Positions 1 to 7,111 of a stretch of 64,000 nucleotides of DNA are shown in pieces; position 1 is the first letter of the stretch; every line of letters begins with the position of its first letter. The translations under genes and the position numbers were made by a program. Below the pieces are notes generated by a model that ran no database searches, was not told the DNA's origin, and worked only from the letters and a program-made list of their open reading frames with translations. The stretch is from an uncultured Lachnospiraceae bacterium (lineage in GTDB: Bacteria > Bacillota > Clostridia > Lachnospirales > Lachnospiraceae): the NCBI GenBank assembly GCA_900554415.1, contig USGU01000001.1, forward strand, positions 124,001-188,000, read 5' to 3'.

Positions 1-504
1 CTGATAAGACATTCCTCCTGTACAGACAATACAGGCATCTCCTTCCACTTTAGTTCCATCTGCCAGCTTCAGAAATGCGAACCTTCCATCCCTCTGACCT
101 ATCTTCGTCACTGTCTGGTACAAATGAACCTGAACACCCTGTGCTTTCATCTCTTTTTCCAGCACTTTAATCACATCTGAAGAATGGTCTGAGGTCGGGA
201 ACACACGATTTCCGCGCTCTACCTTTATCTGTAATCCGATGGACTCAAAAAAGTCCATTACATCCTGATTGGTATATCCGTAAAAACTACTATATAAAAA
301 TTTGTCGTTCGTCACAACACTTGCAAATAAGGTATCCATATCGCAGGCATTCGTCAGATTACATCTTCCTTTTCCCGTAATAAATAGCTTTTTCCCAAGC
401 TTTTCATTTTTTTCAAATACATGCACTTCATTTCCATTGCGTGCCGCGAAAATAGAGGCTAGCATTCCTGCTGCGCCTCCACCTACAATCAGTACTTTAC
501 TCAT
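1..504 (-). CDS. NAD(P)/FAD-dependent oxidoreductase, YhiN/HI0933 (BaiN-like) family, 3' end cut by window
   Basis: The visible N-terminal 168 residues open with a Rossmann FAD-binding motif (GGGAAGMLA, residues about 8-16) followed by a basic stretch ending GKGRCNLTN, which is characteristic of the HI0933/YhiN flavoprotein family. Members are about 400 residues, so more than half lies beyond position 1. The physiological substrate of this family is generally unknown; bile-acid-active BaiN belongs to it, but nothing here shows that activity. The ATG at 504 has an AAAGGA ribosome site and lies 12 bases after the stop of the RpiR regulator, so the two genes are probably cotranscribed. Confidence 0.85.
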   Translation of the reverse strand, partial: MSKVLIVGGGAAGMLASIFAARNGNEVHVFEKNEKLGKKLFITGKGRCNLTNACDMDTLFASVVTNDKFLYSSFYGYTNQDVMDFFESIGLQIKVERGNRVFPTSDHSSDVIKVLEKEMKAQGVQVHLYQTVTKIGQRDGRFAFLKLADGTKVEGDACIVCTGGMSYQ

Positions 505-516
505 CTGATTTTCCTT

Positions 517-1434
517 TTATCTTTCTTCATTTTCCATTTTCAGTTCCACACTGTCATTTACCGGATTCAGTTCATCGCGAGAATAAACCTGATATTCATC
601 CCAGATTTCTTCCAGTTTTCCAAGTGTGCTTATTACTTCATTCTGCTTCTTCATACAAACCGCCACCACTAACGCATTAATCACACTGAGCGGTGCAACC
701 AGTGAATCCACAATCGATGCCATGTCGCTTCTGGCAATCAGATTACAGGAAGAATAAAGTGTCATCGGCGAGTGCACACTGTCTGTCAGCGTAATCACTT
801 TCGCCTTTCGGTTGCTTGCAAATTCCAATGCCTTTAATGTACGCATAGAATATCTTGGAAAACTGATTCCGATTACAACTGCTTCTTCATCCACATGAAT
901 AATCTGCTCAAAAATATCACTGGAACCATTGGCATTTACCGTAACAACATTATCAAAAATAAGATTCAGATAAAATGCCAAAAAGCTTGCAAGGGGTGCG
1001 CAGCTCCGGATTCCCACAATATAAATCTTTTTTGCATTGATAATCGTATCAACTGCCATCTCAAAGGCCTGCTGGTCAATACTCTCCATAGTCAGTTTGA
1101 TTTTCTCAATATCCGAATGCAGTACATTGGTCAAAATCTCACTCTGTGTAATTCTTCCATAAGTAACTTCCATTCTCTGAATAGAATTCAGCTTTGTACG
1201 AACCATTTCGCCCAACGCCTTCTGAAATTCCGGATATCCCTTATATCCAAGCTGTGTAGCAAACCGGACAACAGTTGATTCGCTCACTCCAACTGCCTCC
1301 CCCATCTTGGCCGCTGTCAGGAATGCTGCTTTATCATAATTCTGTCTGATGTAATCCGTCAGACGTCTTTGTCCCTTACTTAACTTCGGATATTTTTCAT
1401 CTAATCTTGCTAATAATTCATTCTGTGTACTCAC
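517..1434 (-). CDS. MurR/RpiR family transcriptional regulator
   Basis: The protein has an N-terminal RpiR-type helix-turn-helix (about residues 10-80, with GVSESTVVRFATQLGYKGYPEF) and a C-terminal SIS sugar-phosphate-binding domain (about 115-250, containing IYIVGIRSCAPLASFLAFYL). Such proteins sense phosphosugars or related metabolites and repress or activate nearby operons. I place the start at the GTG at 1434 because GGAGG lies just upstream; an upstream in-frame extension to 1497 has no such site. The gene follows the decarboxylase operon after 127 bases and precedes a flavoprotein gene. It may control the decarboxylase operon, whose promoter has palindromes, but this is inference from position only. 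Confidence 0.85.
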   Translation of the reverse strand: MSTQNELLARLDEKYPKLSKGQRRLTDYIRQNYDKAAFLTAAKMGEAVGVSESTVVRFATQLGYKGYPEFQKALGEMVRTKLNSIQRMEVTYGRITQSEILTNVLHSDIEKIKLTMESIDQQAFEMAVDTIINAKKIYIVGIRSCAPLASFLAFYLNLIFDNVVTVNANGSSDIFEQIIHVDEEAVVIGISFPRYSMRTLKALEFASNRKAKVITLTDSVHSPMTLYSSCNLIARSDMASIVDSLVAPLSVINALVVAVCMKKQNEVISTLGKLEEIWDEYQVYSRDELNPVNDSVELKMENEER

Positions 1435-1560
1435 TGTCTTCCTCCGAGCTCCAGGCCGTGCCTGTTCACTCTCTCTATTGTACCACGCAAAAATCAACTT
1501 GTAAATGTTTGCAATTTTTAATCTTATGGATATTCTGTTCTAACTTTCCCTGCTTTTGTT

Positions 1561-2979
1561 CTATACCGGATAGCTGCCATTCTCCGTATCTGCAATCGTC
1601 GTATCAATCTTTTTCATCTGTGCATCCCGATATTTAAAGAATTCCGTTGCGACCTGTGGGAACAATGCATAACTGAGGACATCTTCATCCTGCATTTTAT
1701 ACTGCGCCATTTCCTTTTCCAGCGTTTCCAGTTCATCCGGAATCAAATCCGCCGGACGGCAGGTAATGACTTCTGCGTCTTCTCCCAGAACCTTTTTCTT
1801 GACCTCTTCGTTAAACGGTTTTACCGTTGCACCATATTTACCGCTCAGTACATCTTTGGTCTCTTTGGTTGCCATCTTATAACGTTCACCCATCAGTACA
1901 TTAAACACGGCCTGAGTTCCTACTATCTGAGAAGACGGTGTTACGAGTGGTGGTTCTCCTAAATCTTTTCGTACACGCGGAACCTCTTCCAGCACTTCAT
2001 AGAACTTATCTTCTGCTCCCTGTTCTTTCAACTGGGAAGTCAGATTCGAAAGCATGCCACCCGGAACCTGATATAACAAGGTCTTGATATTTACCCCCAG
2101 ATTCTTCGGATTTAACAGTCCACTCTCTAACGCTTCGTCCCGGATTGGGCGGAAATAGTCTGCAATTTCTGCAAGTAATTTCTGGTCTAAGCCTGTATCA
2201 TATGGTGTCCCTTTAAATGTCTCTACCATAACCTCTGTAGCCGGCTGCGATGTACCAAGTGCCAGCGGGGAAATGGCTGTATCAATAATATCCACGCCTG
2301 CTTCCACTGCTTTTAAGTAAGTCATGGAAGCAACCCCGGAGGTATAATGGGTGTGAAGCTGGATTGGAAGCTTCGTTGCTTCTTTCAGTGCTCCAACAAG
2401 TTCCGTCGCTTTATACGGCAGCAGTAATCCCGCCATATCTTTGATACAAATGGAATCTGCGCCCATATCCTCAATCCGTTTTGCAATATTTACCCAGTAA
2501 TCCAAGGTATAGGCATCTCCAAGCGTATAGGAAAGTGCCACCTGCGCTTCTGCATGTTCTTTATTTGCTGCCTTCACCGCTGTTTCCAGATTTCTTAAAT
2601 CATTGAGGCAGTCGAAAATACGAATAATATCAATTCCATTTGCCACGGATTTCTGCACAAAATATTCCACCACATCATCTGCATAAGGCCGATAACCAAG
2701 GATGTTCTGTCCCCGGAAAAGCATCTGCAGTTTCGTGTGTTTGAATCCATCCCGAAACTTCCGCAGTCTTTCCCACGGGTCTTCCTTTAGGAAACGCAAG
2801 GATGCATCAAAGGTTGCACCTCCCCAGCATTCCACTGCATGATATCCCACCTTATCCATCTTATCCACGATTGGGAGCATCTGTTCCGTTGTCAAACGTG
2901 TTGCCAACAAAGACTGATGTGCATCACGAAGTACCGTCTCCATAATTTTAACCGGTTTTGCTTCTATATTATTTGCCAT
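1561..2979 (-). CDS. oadA: Oxaloacetate decarboxylase alpha / transcarboxylase 5S-like carboxyltransferase subunit
   Basis: This 472-residue protein is the biotin-dependent carboxyltransferase that moves CO2 between oxaloacetate/pyruvate and carboxybiotin. Near the N-terminus it has the HMGL-like TIM-barrel motif ETVLRDAHQSL with the metal and substrate residues, then ECWGGATFD, and the HTHYTSG metal histidines around residue 210. Klebsiella-type OadA is about 590 residues with a fused biotinyl domain; this one ends before that domain, and the biotin carrier is a separate gene upstream (4222-4590). That architecture matches the 5S subunit of transcarboxylase and pyruvate carboxylase subunit B. 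The ATG follows GGGAGGAAAC. It is the fifth gene of the operon beginning at 6837. Confidence 0.92.
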   Translation of the reverse strand: MANNIEAKPVKIMETVLRDAHQSLLATRLTTEQMLPIVDKMDKVGYHAVECWGGATFDASLRFLKEDPWERLRKFRDGFKHTKLQMLFRGQNILGYRPYADDVVEYFVQKSVANGIDIIRIFDCLNDLRNLETAVKAANKEHAEAQVALSYTLGDAYTLDYWVNIAKRIEDMGADSICIKDMAGLLLPYKATELVGALKEATKLPIQLHTHYTSGVASMTYLKAVEAGVDIIDTAISPLALGTSQPATEVMVETFKGTPYDTGLDQKLLAEIADYFRPIRDEALESGLLNPKNLGVNIKTLLYQVPGGMLSNLTSQLKEQGAEDKFYEVLEEVPRVRKDLGEPPLVTPSSQIVGTQAVFNVLMGERYKMATKETKDVLSGKYGATVKPFNEEVKKKVLGEDAEVITCRPADLIPDELETLEKEMAQYKMQDEDVLSYALFPQVATEFFKYRDAQMKKIDTTIADTENGSYPV

Positions 2980-3022
2980 GAAAGTTTCCTCCCTTTTCTA
3001 CTTTACGTCAATTACACCACAA

Positions 3023-4174
3023 TTACATTACACCAAAAATCGCCATAAATGTTCCTGCCGCTACCGCCGTTCCAATCACGCCAGCCACATTTGGTCCCAT
3101 AGCGTGCATGAGCAGGAAATTGGTAGGGTCAGCTTCCGCTCCTACTTTCTGGGAAACACGTGCTGCCATCGGAACTGCAGAAACACCAGCCGAACCAATC
3201 AGTGGATTCACCTTACCCTTGGTTGCCCAGCACATGAGTTTACCGAACAGAACACCAGCCGCTGTTCCAAAAGCAAACGCCACCAGACCAAGGATTACAA
3301 TTTTAATGGTATTCCAGTTCAGGAACGCTTCTGCACTTGTGGTTGCTCCGACAGAAGTACCAAGCAAAATAACTACGATATACATCATGGCATTAGAAGC
3401 CGTCTCGGTAAGCTGTCGTACCACACCAGATTCTTTAAAGAGATTTCCCAGCATCAGCATACCAACAAGTGGTGCTGTGGTTGGCAAAATCAAAGAAACC
3501 ACAATGGTAACAATAATCGGGAACAGAATTTTTTCCAGTTTGGTTACCGGTCGTAACTGCCCCATCTTAATTTTTCGTTCTTTTTCGGTAGTCAATGCTT
3601 TCATAATCGGCGGCTGGATAATCGGAACCAGTGACATATAAGAATATGCCGCCACCGCAATCGGTCCCATCAAGGATGTCTGTTGCAATTTCCCAGCCAG
3701 ATAAATAGAAGTTGGTCCGTCCGCTCCACCGATAATGGAAATTGCAGCTGCCGCTTTATCGGAAAATCCAAGTAACATTGCCAGCAAATATGCAGCAAAA
3801 ATACCGAACTGGGCTGCCGCACCAAGTAAAAAGCTTTTTGGATTGGCAATCAGCGGGCCAAAATCCGTCATAGCTCCTACCCCCATAAAAATGAGAGACG
3901 GCAAAATTGCCCATTCATCCAATTTATAAAAATAATATAAAAGTCCCCCGGCTCCATTTGCCGCTTCCTCTGCATGAAGCATAATATCCGGATAAATATT
4001 GACCAGAAGCATTCCGAATGCAATTGGCACCAGCAGAAGCGGTTCAAATTCATGGCGGATTGCCAGATACAAGAAAAAGCATGCCACACCTATCATGACA
4101 TAATTGCCCCATGTCAGGTTAAAGAACGCAGTCTGGTGAACCAGGTTTCCCAAGGTTGTTGTTATATATTCCAT
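3023..4174 (-). CDS. oadB: Na+-translocating decarboxylase beta subunit (membrane pump)
   Basis: The 383-residue, multi-spanning membrane protein belongs to the OadB/MmdB/GcdB family, which couples decarboxylation of carboxybiotin to Na+ export. The segment ISIIGGADGPTSIYLAG (about residues 144-160) holds the conserved aspartate used for Na+ and proton handling in this family, and GSAGVSAVPMAARVSQKVG near residue 330 is the second conserved re-entrant region. Length is normal for the family. The start has a TGGAGG ribosome site. It lies between the biotin carrier (47 bases upstream) and OadA (43 bases downstream). Confidence 0.95.
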   Translation of the reverse strand: MEYITTTLGNLVHQTAFFNLTWGNYVMIGVACFFLYLAIRHEFEPLLLVPIAFGMLLVNIYPDIMLHAEEAANGAGGLLYYFYKLDEWAILPSLIFMGVGAMTDFGPLIANPKSFLLGAAAQFGIFAAYLLAMLLGFSDKAAAAISIIGGADGPTSIYLAGKLQQTSLMGPIAVAAYSYMSLVPIIQPPIMKALTTEKERKIKMGQLRPVTKLEKILFPIIVTIVVSLILPTTAPLVGMLMLGNLFKESGVVRQLTETASNAMMYIVVILLGTSVGATTSAEAFLNWNTIKIVILGLVAFAFGTAAGVLFGKLMCWATKGKVNPLIGSAGVSAVPMAARVSQKVGAEADPTNFLLMHAMGPNVAGVIGTAVAAGTFMAIFGVM

Positions 4175-4221
4175 GTTAAAACCTCCAGTTGTTTCTTATG
4201 GTTTTCACTCTCCGGTGAATA

Positions 4222-4590
4222 CTAATTCAAAGTTGCAAGCACCTGGCCTGCTTCAATGATATCACCCACTGCCACATCCATACTGGCAACAGTTCCTGCC
4301 TCCGGTGCAACGACCGGGATTTCCATTTTCATCGCCTCAATGATTACAACTGTATCACCTTTCTCTACCTTTTGTCCGACTCCTGCTTCTAATTTGAACA
4401 CTTTTCCTGCAGCGCCTGCGGCCACTTTAATCTTTCCGTTACCAGCTTCCTTCTTTGGTGCCGGTGAAGCTACAGGAGTCTGAGCCTTAGCTGCCTTCTG
4501 GGTCTGTGCCTCATAAGCACTTCCTTCTTCCTTTTCTTCCACTACGACATCATAAACATTTCCATTTACTGTAATTGTATAACTTTTCAT
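4222..4590 (-). CDS. Biotin carrier protein (gamma / 1.3S-like)
   Basis: A 122-residue biotin/lipoyl-domain protein. The N-terminal 20 residues match the start of transcarboxylase 1.3S-type carriers, residues about 25-55 are an Ala/Pro/Lys-rich flexible linker, and residues 55-122 form the biotinyl domain with EAMKM; lysine 88 would carry biotin. It would shuttle the carboxyl group between the carboxyltransferases encoded on either side and OadB. GGGAGGAAGAAG precedes the ATG. It is the only biotin carrier in this operon although two carboxyltransferase genes are present. Confidence 0.93.
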   Translation of the reverse strand: MKSYTITVNGNVYDVVVEEKEEGSAYEAQTQKAAKAQTPVASPAPKKEAGNGKIKVAAGAAGKVFKLEAGVGQKVEKGDTVVIIEAMKMEIPVVAPEAGTVASMDVAVGDIIEAGQVLATLN

Positions 4591-4605
4591 TCTTCTTCCT
4601 CCCGC

Positions 4606-5385
4606 CTATCGATTCCACTGATTTGATTTTCTTCTCTTTATAGAACGCACAACAAATGTATCTGTTGTCGTTCCCTCATAGGCTGCAATGGCAGCCGCAA
4701 TTACTGCCACCAGCTCCGTCTCGTCTGTTTCTTCCGGTTCTTCCACCTGTTCTGCCGGAACCTGTGGTTTCTTCTGCTTTCCTTGTTTCTTATCTTCTTT
4801 CTTCTGCACAAGAGCCGGTATATATTTGAACAAAGAAATCAAAAAGCTCATAAAAATTAACACCAGAAATACCGTTCCCATTCCGAGAACTGTATTGATT
4901 CCCGCCTTCTGCATAATTTCTCCAACACTAAAATGTGCATTGACGGTAAAGGCTTCTAATTTCAGATTTTTATCAAAGCTAAATTCCAGATCAGCTTCCC
5001 TGTCAGAAAATGTTGCCGGTGTCGTAACCGTAACTCCTGTAGCAGATGCCTCGCACGTATAATCTCCATGGCTGATATAAGTTCCACATTCCTCCTGGGA
5101 AGCTTCCCAGCCCTGTAGTGCCGCAGCAAAATCTTCCGCATTCATTTTGATTCCCGTCTTATCTTCCACCTGTGCCATCAGATACCCCTGATTCCACTCG
5201 GATAGTTCACTAACACTTTCTTCGGTCAGATAGCCACTGGAAATCAATTGAAAAATATTATCACATGCCTGTTCTATCTGTGCCTCATCATATGCAATCT
5301 GTTTACTTTGCCCACAACCTGTAGAAACCACTGTAAACATAACAATACAGACAATCGAGACAAGAAAATTCCATTTCTTTTTCAA
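4606..5385 (-). CDS. OadG/MmdD-like small-subunit protein with lipoprotein signal
   Basis: The protein starts with a lipoprotein-type signal (hydrophobic segment then STGC, Cys24), followed by an extracellular domain of about 130 residues that I do not recognise, a single membrane span near residues 165-190, a Lys/Pro/Glu-rich linker, and a C-terminal tail with EETELVAVIAAAIAAYEG-type sequence and a basic end. The membrane span, linker and tail are what is expected of OadG/MmdD, which holds decarboxylase complexes together; the added outside domain makes it about three times longer than classical OadG. The start codon is TTG with GAGGTGA upstream. It sits 15 bases after the mmdA-like gene and 15 before the biotin carrier. 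Confidence 0.75.
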   Translation of the reverse strand: MKKKWNFLVSIVCIVMFTVVSTGCGQSKQIAYDEAQIEQACDNIFQLISSGYLTEESVSELSEWNQGYLMAQVEDKTGIKMNAEDFAAALQGWEASQEECGTYISHGDYTCEASATGVTVTTPATFSDREADLEFSFDKNLKLEAFTVNAHFSVGEIMQKAGINTVLGMGTVFLVLIFMSFLISLFKYIPALVQKKEDKKQGKQKKPQVPAEQVEEPEETDETELVAVIAAAIAAYEGTTTDTFVVRSIKRRKSNQWNR

Positions 5386-5400
5386 TTTTCTCTCACCTCA

Positions 5401-6837
5401 CTATACAGTTCCATGTTTCTTTGCTGGACGTATTTCTTTTTTGGTAAACAGCATTTCAAAGGCTGCAATCAAATATTTTCTCGTGCTCTGTGGCTCGATA
5501 ATCGCATCCACATATCCACGCTTTGCCGCTGAAACCGGACTGGACTGCAGATTGCGATAGGCTTCTGCCTGACGAGCAAGTTCCTCTGCATCTGCACCTG
5601 TATACATGATTTTCACTGCCATATCTGCTTCCATCATACCAATCTCTGCATCCGGCCACGCATAGACTAAATCCGCCCCTACAGCCTTACTGTTCATTGT
5701 CACATAGGCACTTCCGTATGCCTTGCCTGTCACTACATTGACTTTTGGTACTGTCGCATCTGTAAATGCATACGTCAGCATCGCCATTGCTTTAGCCAGG
5801 TGCTGTTCCGAATACATAGAGGCATGCAAACCTGACACATTCGTAAGGGTAAGTACCGGGATTCCAAAGGCATCGCAGAATTTCACAAATTCTGCAGCTT
5901 TCTGACATCCATTTGCTGAAAGGCATCCGTCATAAGTGTCCGTCTTTTCTCCGTCTTCATTATAGACTGCACTCCGGTTGGCAACTGTTCCTACCGTCAT
6001 ACCATTCAGCTTCAGAAATCCCGTTACCATATCTTTCGCATAGTTCCTTTTTGTTTCGAAAAACAGGTATTCATCTCCCAGCATAGCCAGCAGCTCTGCC
6101 GGGTCTTCCACTCTGCTCTCAATTCCTTTACAAAGTCTGTTTAAATCATCTGCTCCCACTTCATAAGAATCATGGTCCTTATTATTGGCCGGAAGTACGG
6201 AAACCAATGCGCGGATTTGTTCGATGACTTCTCCTTCCGTTCCTACCATGTCAATAAATCCATTTTTCTCACTCTGAAATGCGGCACTGGAAGAATCACA
6301 TTTGTCTTTGCTGTTTCCAGAAATAGTATTCGGTGAATTCACAAACATTTTCCCTGTCTGTGCCATAAATACAAAATCCGTCAAAGCCGCATCCGCAGCA
6401 AGTCCTCCACCGCAGTTTCCAAAGACCGCTGTAATCTGCGGAATCACTCCCGATGCCATTACTTTCTTATACTGCATACTTCCCAGTGCATTTAGTGCAT
6501 CGGTAGCTTCCTGAAGACGGATGCCTGAACAGTCCACAAACCCAATCACCGGAGCTCCCACCTTCATTGCCATATCATAAAGCGTGGCAATTTTCCTCGC
6601 ATGCATTTCTCCTACCGACCCATTTAAAACGGTAGCATCCTGACTGTATACATACACAAGACCGCCTTCAATGGTGCCATATCCTGTAATCACGCCATCC
6701 GACGGGGCACATTTTTCCTGCAGATTGAAGTCCGTTGCGCGCGCAGTTACTGCACCGCCTATTTCCACAAAGCTTCCACCATCCAGCAAGGCATCAATTC
6801 TGATTTTTGCCGGATTTGATGTCTTCCTATTCTCCAT
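5401..6837 (-). CDS. Acyl-CoA carboxyltransferase (MmdA / propionyl-CoA carboxylase beta / transcarboxylase 12S-like)
   Basis: The 478-residue crotonase-fold protein has the two-half carboxyltransferase layout: an N-half with DGVITGYGTIEG and a glycine-rich NCGGGLAADAAL oxyanion segment near 155-165, and a C-half with TNVSGLHASMYSE and GKAYGSAYVTMNSKAVGADL. It would transfer carboxyl groups between an acyl-CoA (methylmalonyl- or malonyl-CoA) and biotin. It is slightly shorter than typical MmdA (about 510). First gene of the operon; TGGAGGGATAG precedes the ATG, and a sigma-A-type promoter lies at 6896-6924. The acyl-CoA specificity cannot be read from sequence. Confidence 0.88.
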   Translation of the reverse strand: MENRKTSNPAKIRIDALLDGGSFVEIGGAVTARATDFNLQEKCAPSDGVITGYGTIEGGLVYVYSQDATVLNGSVGEMHARKIATLYDMAMKVGAPVIGFVDCSGIRLQEATDALNALGSMQYKKVMASGVIPQITAVFGNCGGGLAADAALTDFVFMAQTGKMFVNSPNTISGNSKDKCDSSSAAFQSEKNGFIDMVGTEGEVIEQIRALVSVLPANNKDHDSYEVGADDLNRLCKGIESRVEDPAELLAMLGDEYLFFETKRNYAKDMVTGFLKLNGMTVGTVANRSAVYNEDGEKTDTYDGCLSANGCQKAAEFVKFCDAFGIPVLTLTNVSGLHASMYSEQHLAKAMAMLTYAFTDATVPKVNVVTGKAYGSAYVTMNSKAVGADLVYAWPDAEIGMMEADMAVKIMYTGADAEELARQAEAYRNLQSSPVSAAKRGYVDAIIEPQSTRKYLIAAFEMLFTKKEIRPAKKHGTV

Positions 6838-6884
6838 AAACTATCCCTCCATACTTCTCTATTTATCTGATAACTCTTTCATTT

Positions 6885-6929
6885 TCGTTATATTTATTAT
6901 AACGATTTTCAGAATAGTGTGCAACTATT
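6885..6929. promoter_or_regulatory. Candidate operators over the decarboxylase promoter
   Basis: Palindrome one spans 6885-6905: arms TCGTTATA and TATAACGA, perfect over 8 bp with a 5-base centre, covering the -10 box. Palindrome two spans 6913-6929: arms AATAGT and ACTATT, perfect over 6 bp with a 5-base centre, covering the -35 box. A further TTCGTTAT half site is at 6939-6946. The RpiR regulator at the end of the operon is the obvious candidate binder, but this is inference. Confidence 0.5.
6896..6924 (-). promoter_or_regulatory. Promoter of the decarboxylase operon
   Basis: On the minus strand TTGCAC (6919-6924) and a perfect TATAAT (6896-6901) are separated by 17 bases, about 60 bases ahead of the ATG at 6837. 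Two palindromes overlap it; see the operator entry. Confidence 0.75.
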
Positions 6930-6976
6930 TCAGTTTGTTTCGTTATTTTTTTCACACCTTTTAAGGACTCTTTCAC

Positions 6977-7038
6977 AAGTGCCACTGGTGCTTAGCAACG
7001 CCAAGGTCTTCTGCAATCCCTGGCTTTGGCTCGTTGCT
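6977..7038. other. Two abutting hairpins in the mmdA-leuA intergenic region
   Basis: Hairpin one (6977-6993) pairs AAGTGCC with GGTGCTT around a three-base loop, using two G-U pairs. Hairpin two (6994-7038) pairs AGCAACG with CGTTGCT, continues after a two-base bulge through CCAA/TTGG, and has a long loop. They directly adjoin each other and lie just past the leuA terminator. They are more GC-rich than the surrounding intergenic DNA. This may be a small dispersed repeat or a structured RNA; I see no second copy in this window. Confidence 0.4.
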
Positions 7039-7053
7039 TCGTATAAAACAAAA

Positions 7054-7076
7054 AGGCAGCTTCTCACAAGCTGCCT
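7054..7076 (-). terminator. Rho-independent terminator of leuA
   Basis: Perfect 9-bp stem (AGGCAGCTT / AAGCTGCCT) with a 5-base loop, followed on the minus strand by TTTTTGTTTT. It begins 36 bases after the leuA stop. Confidence 0.9.
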
Positions 7077-7111
7077 CATCGCTATTTTCATTTGAAATAT
7101 TTGTTATTATT

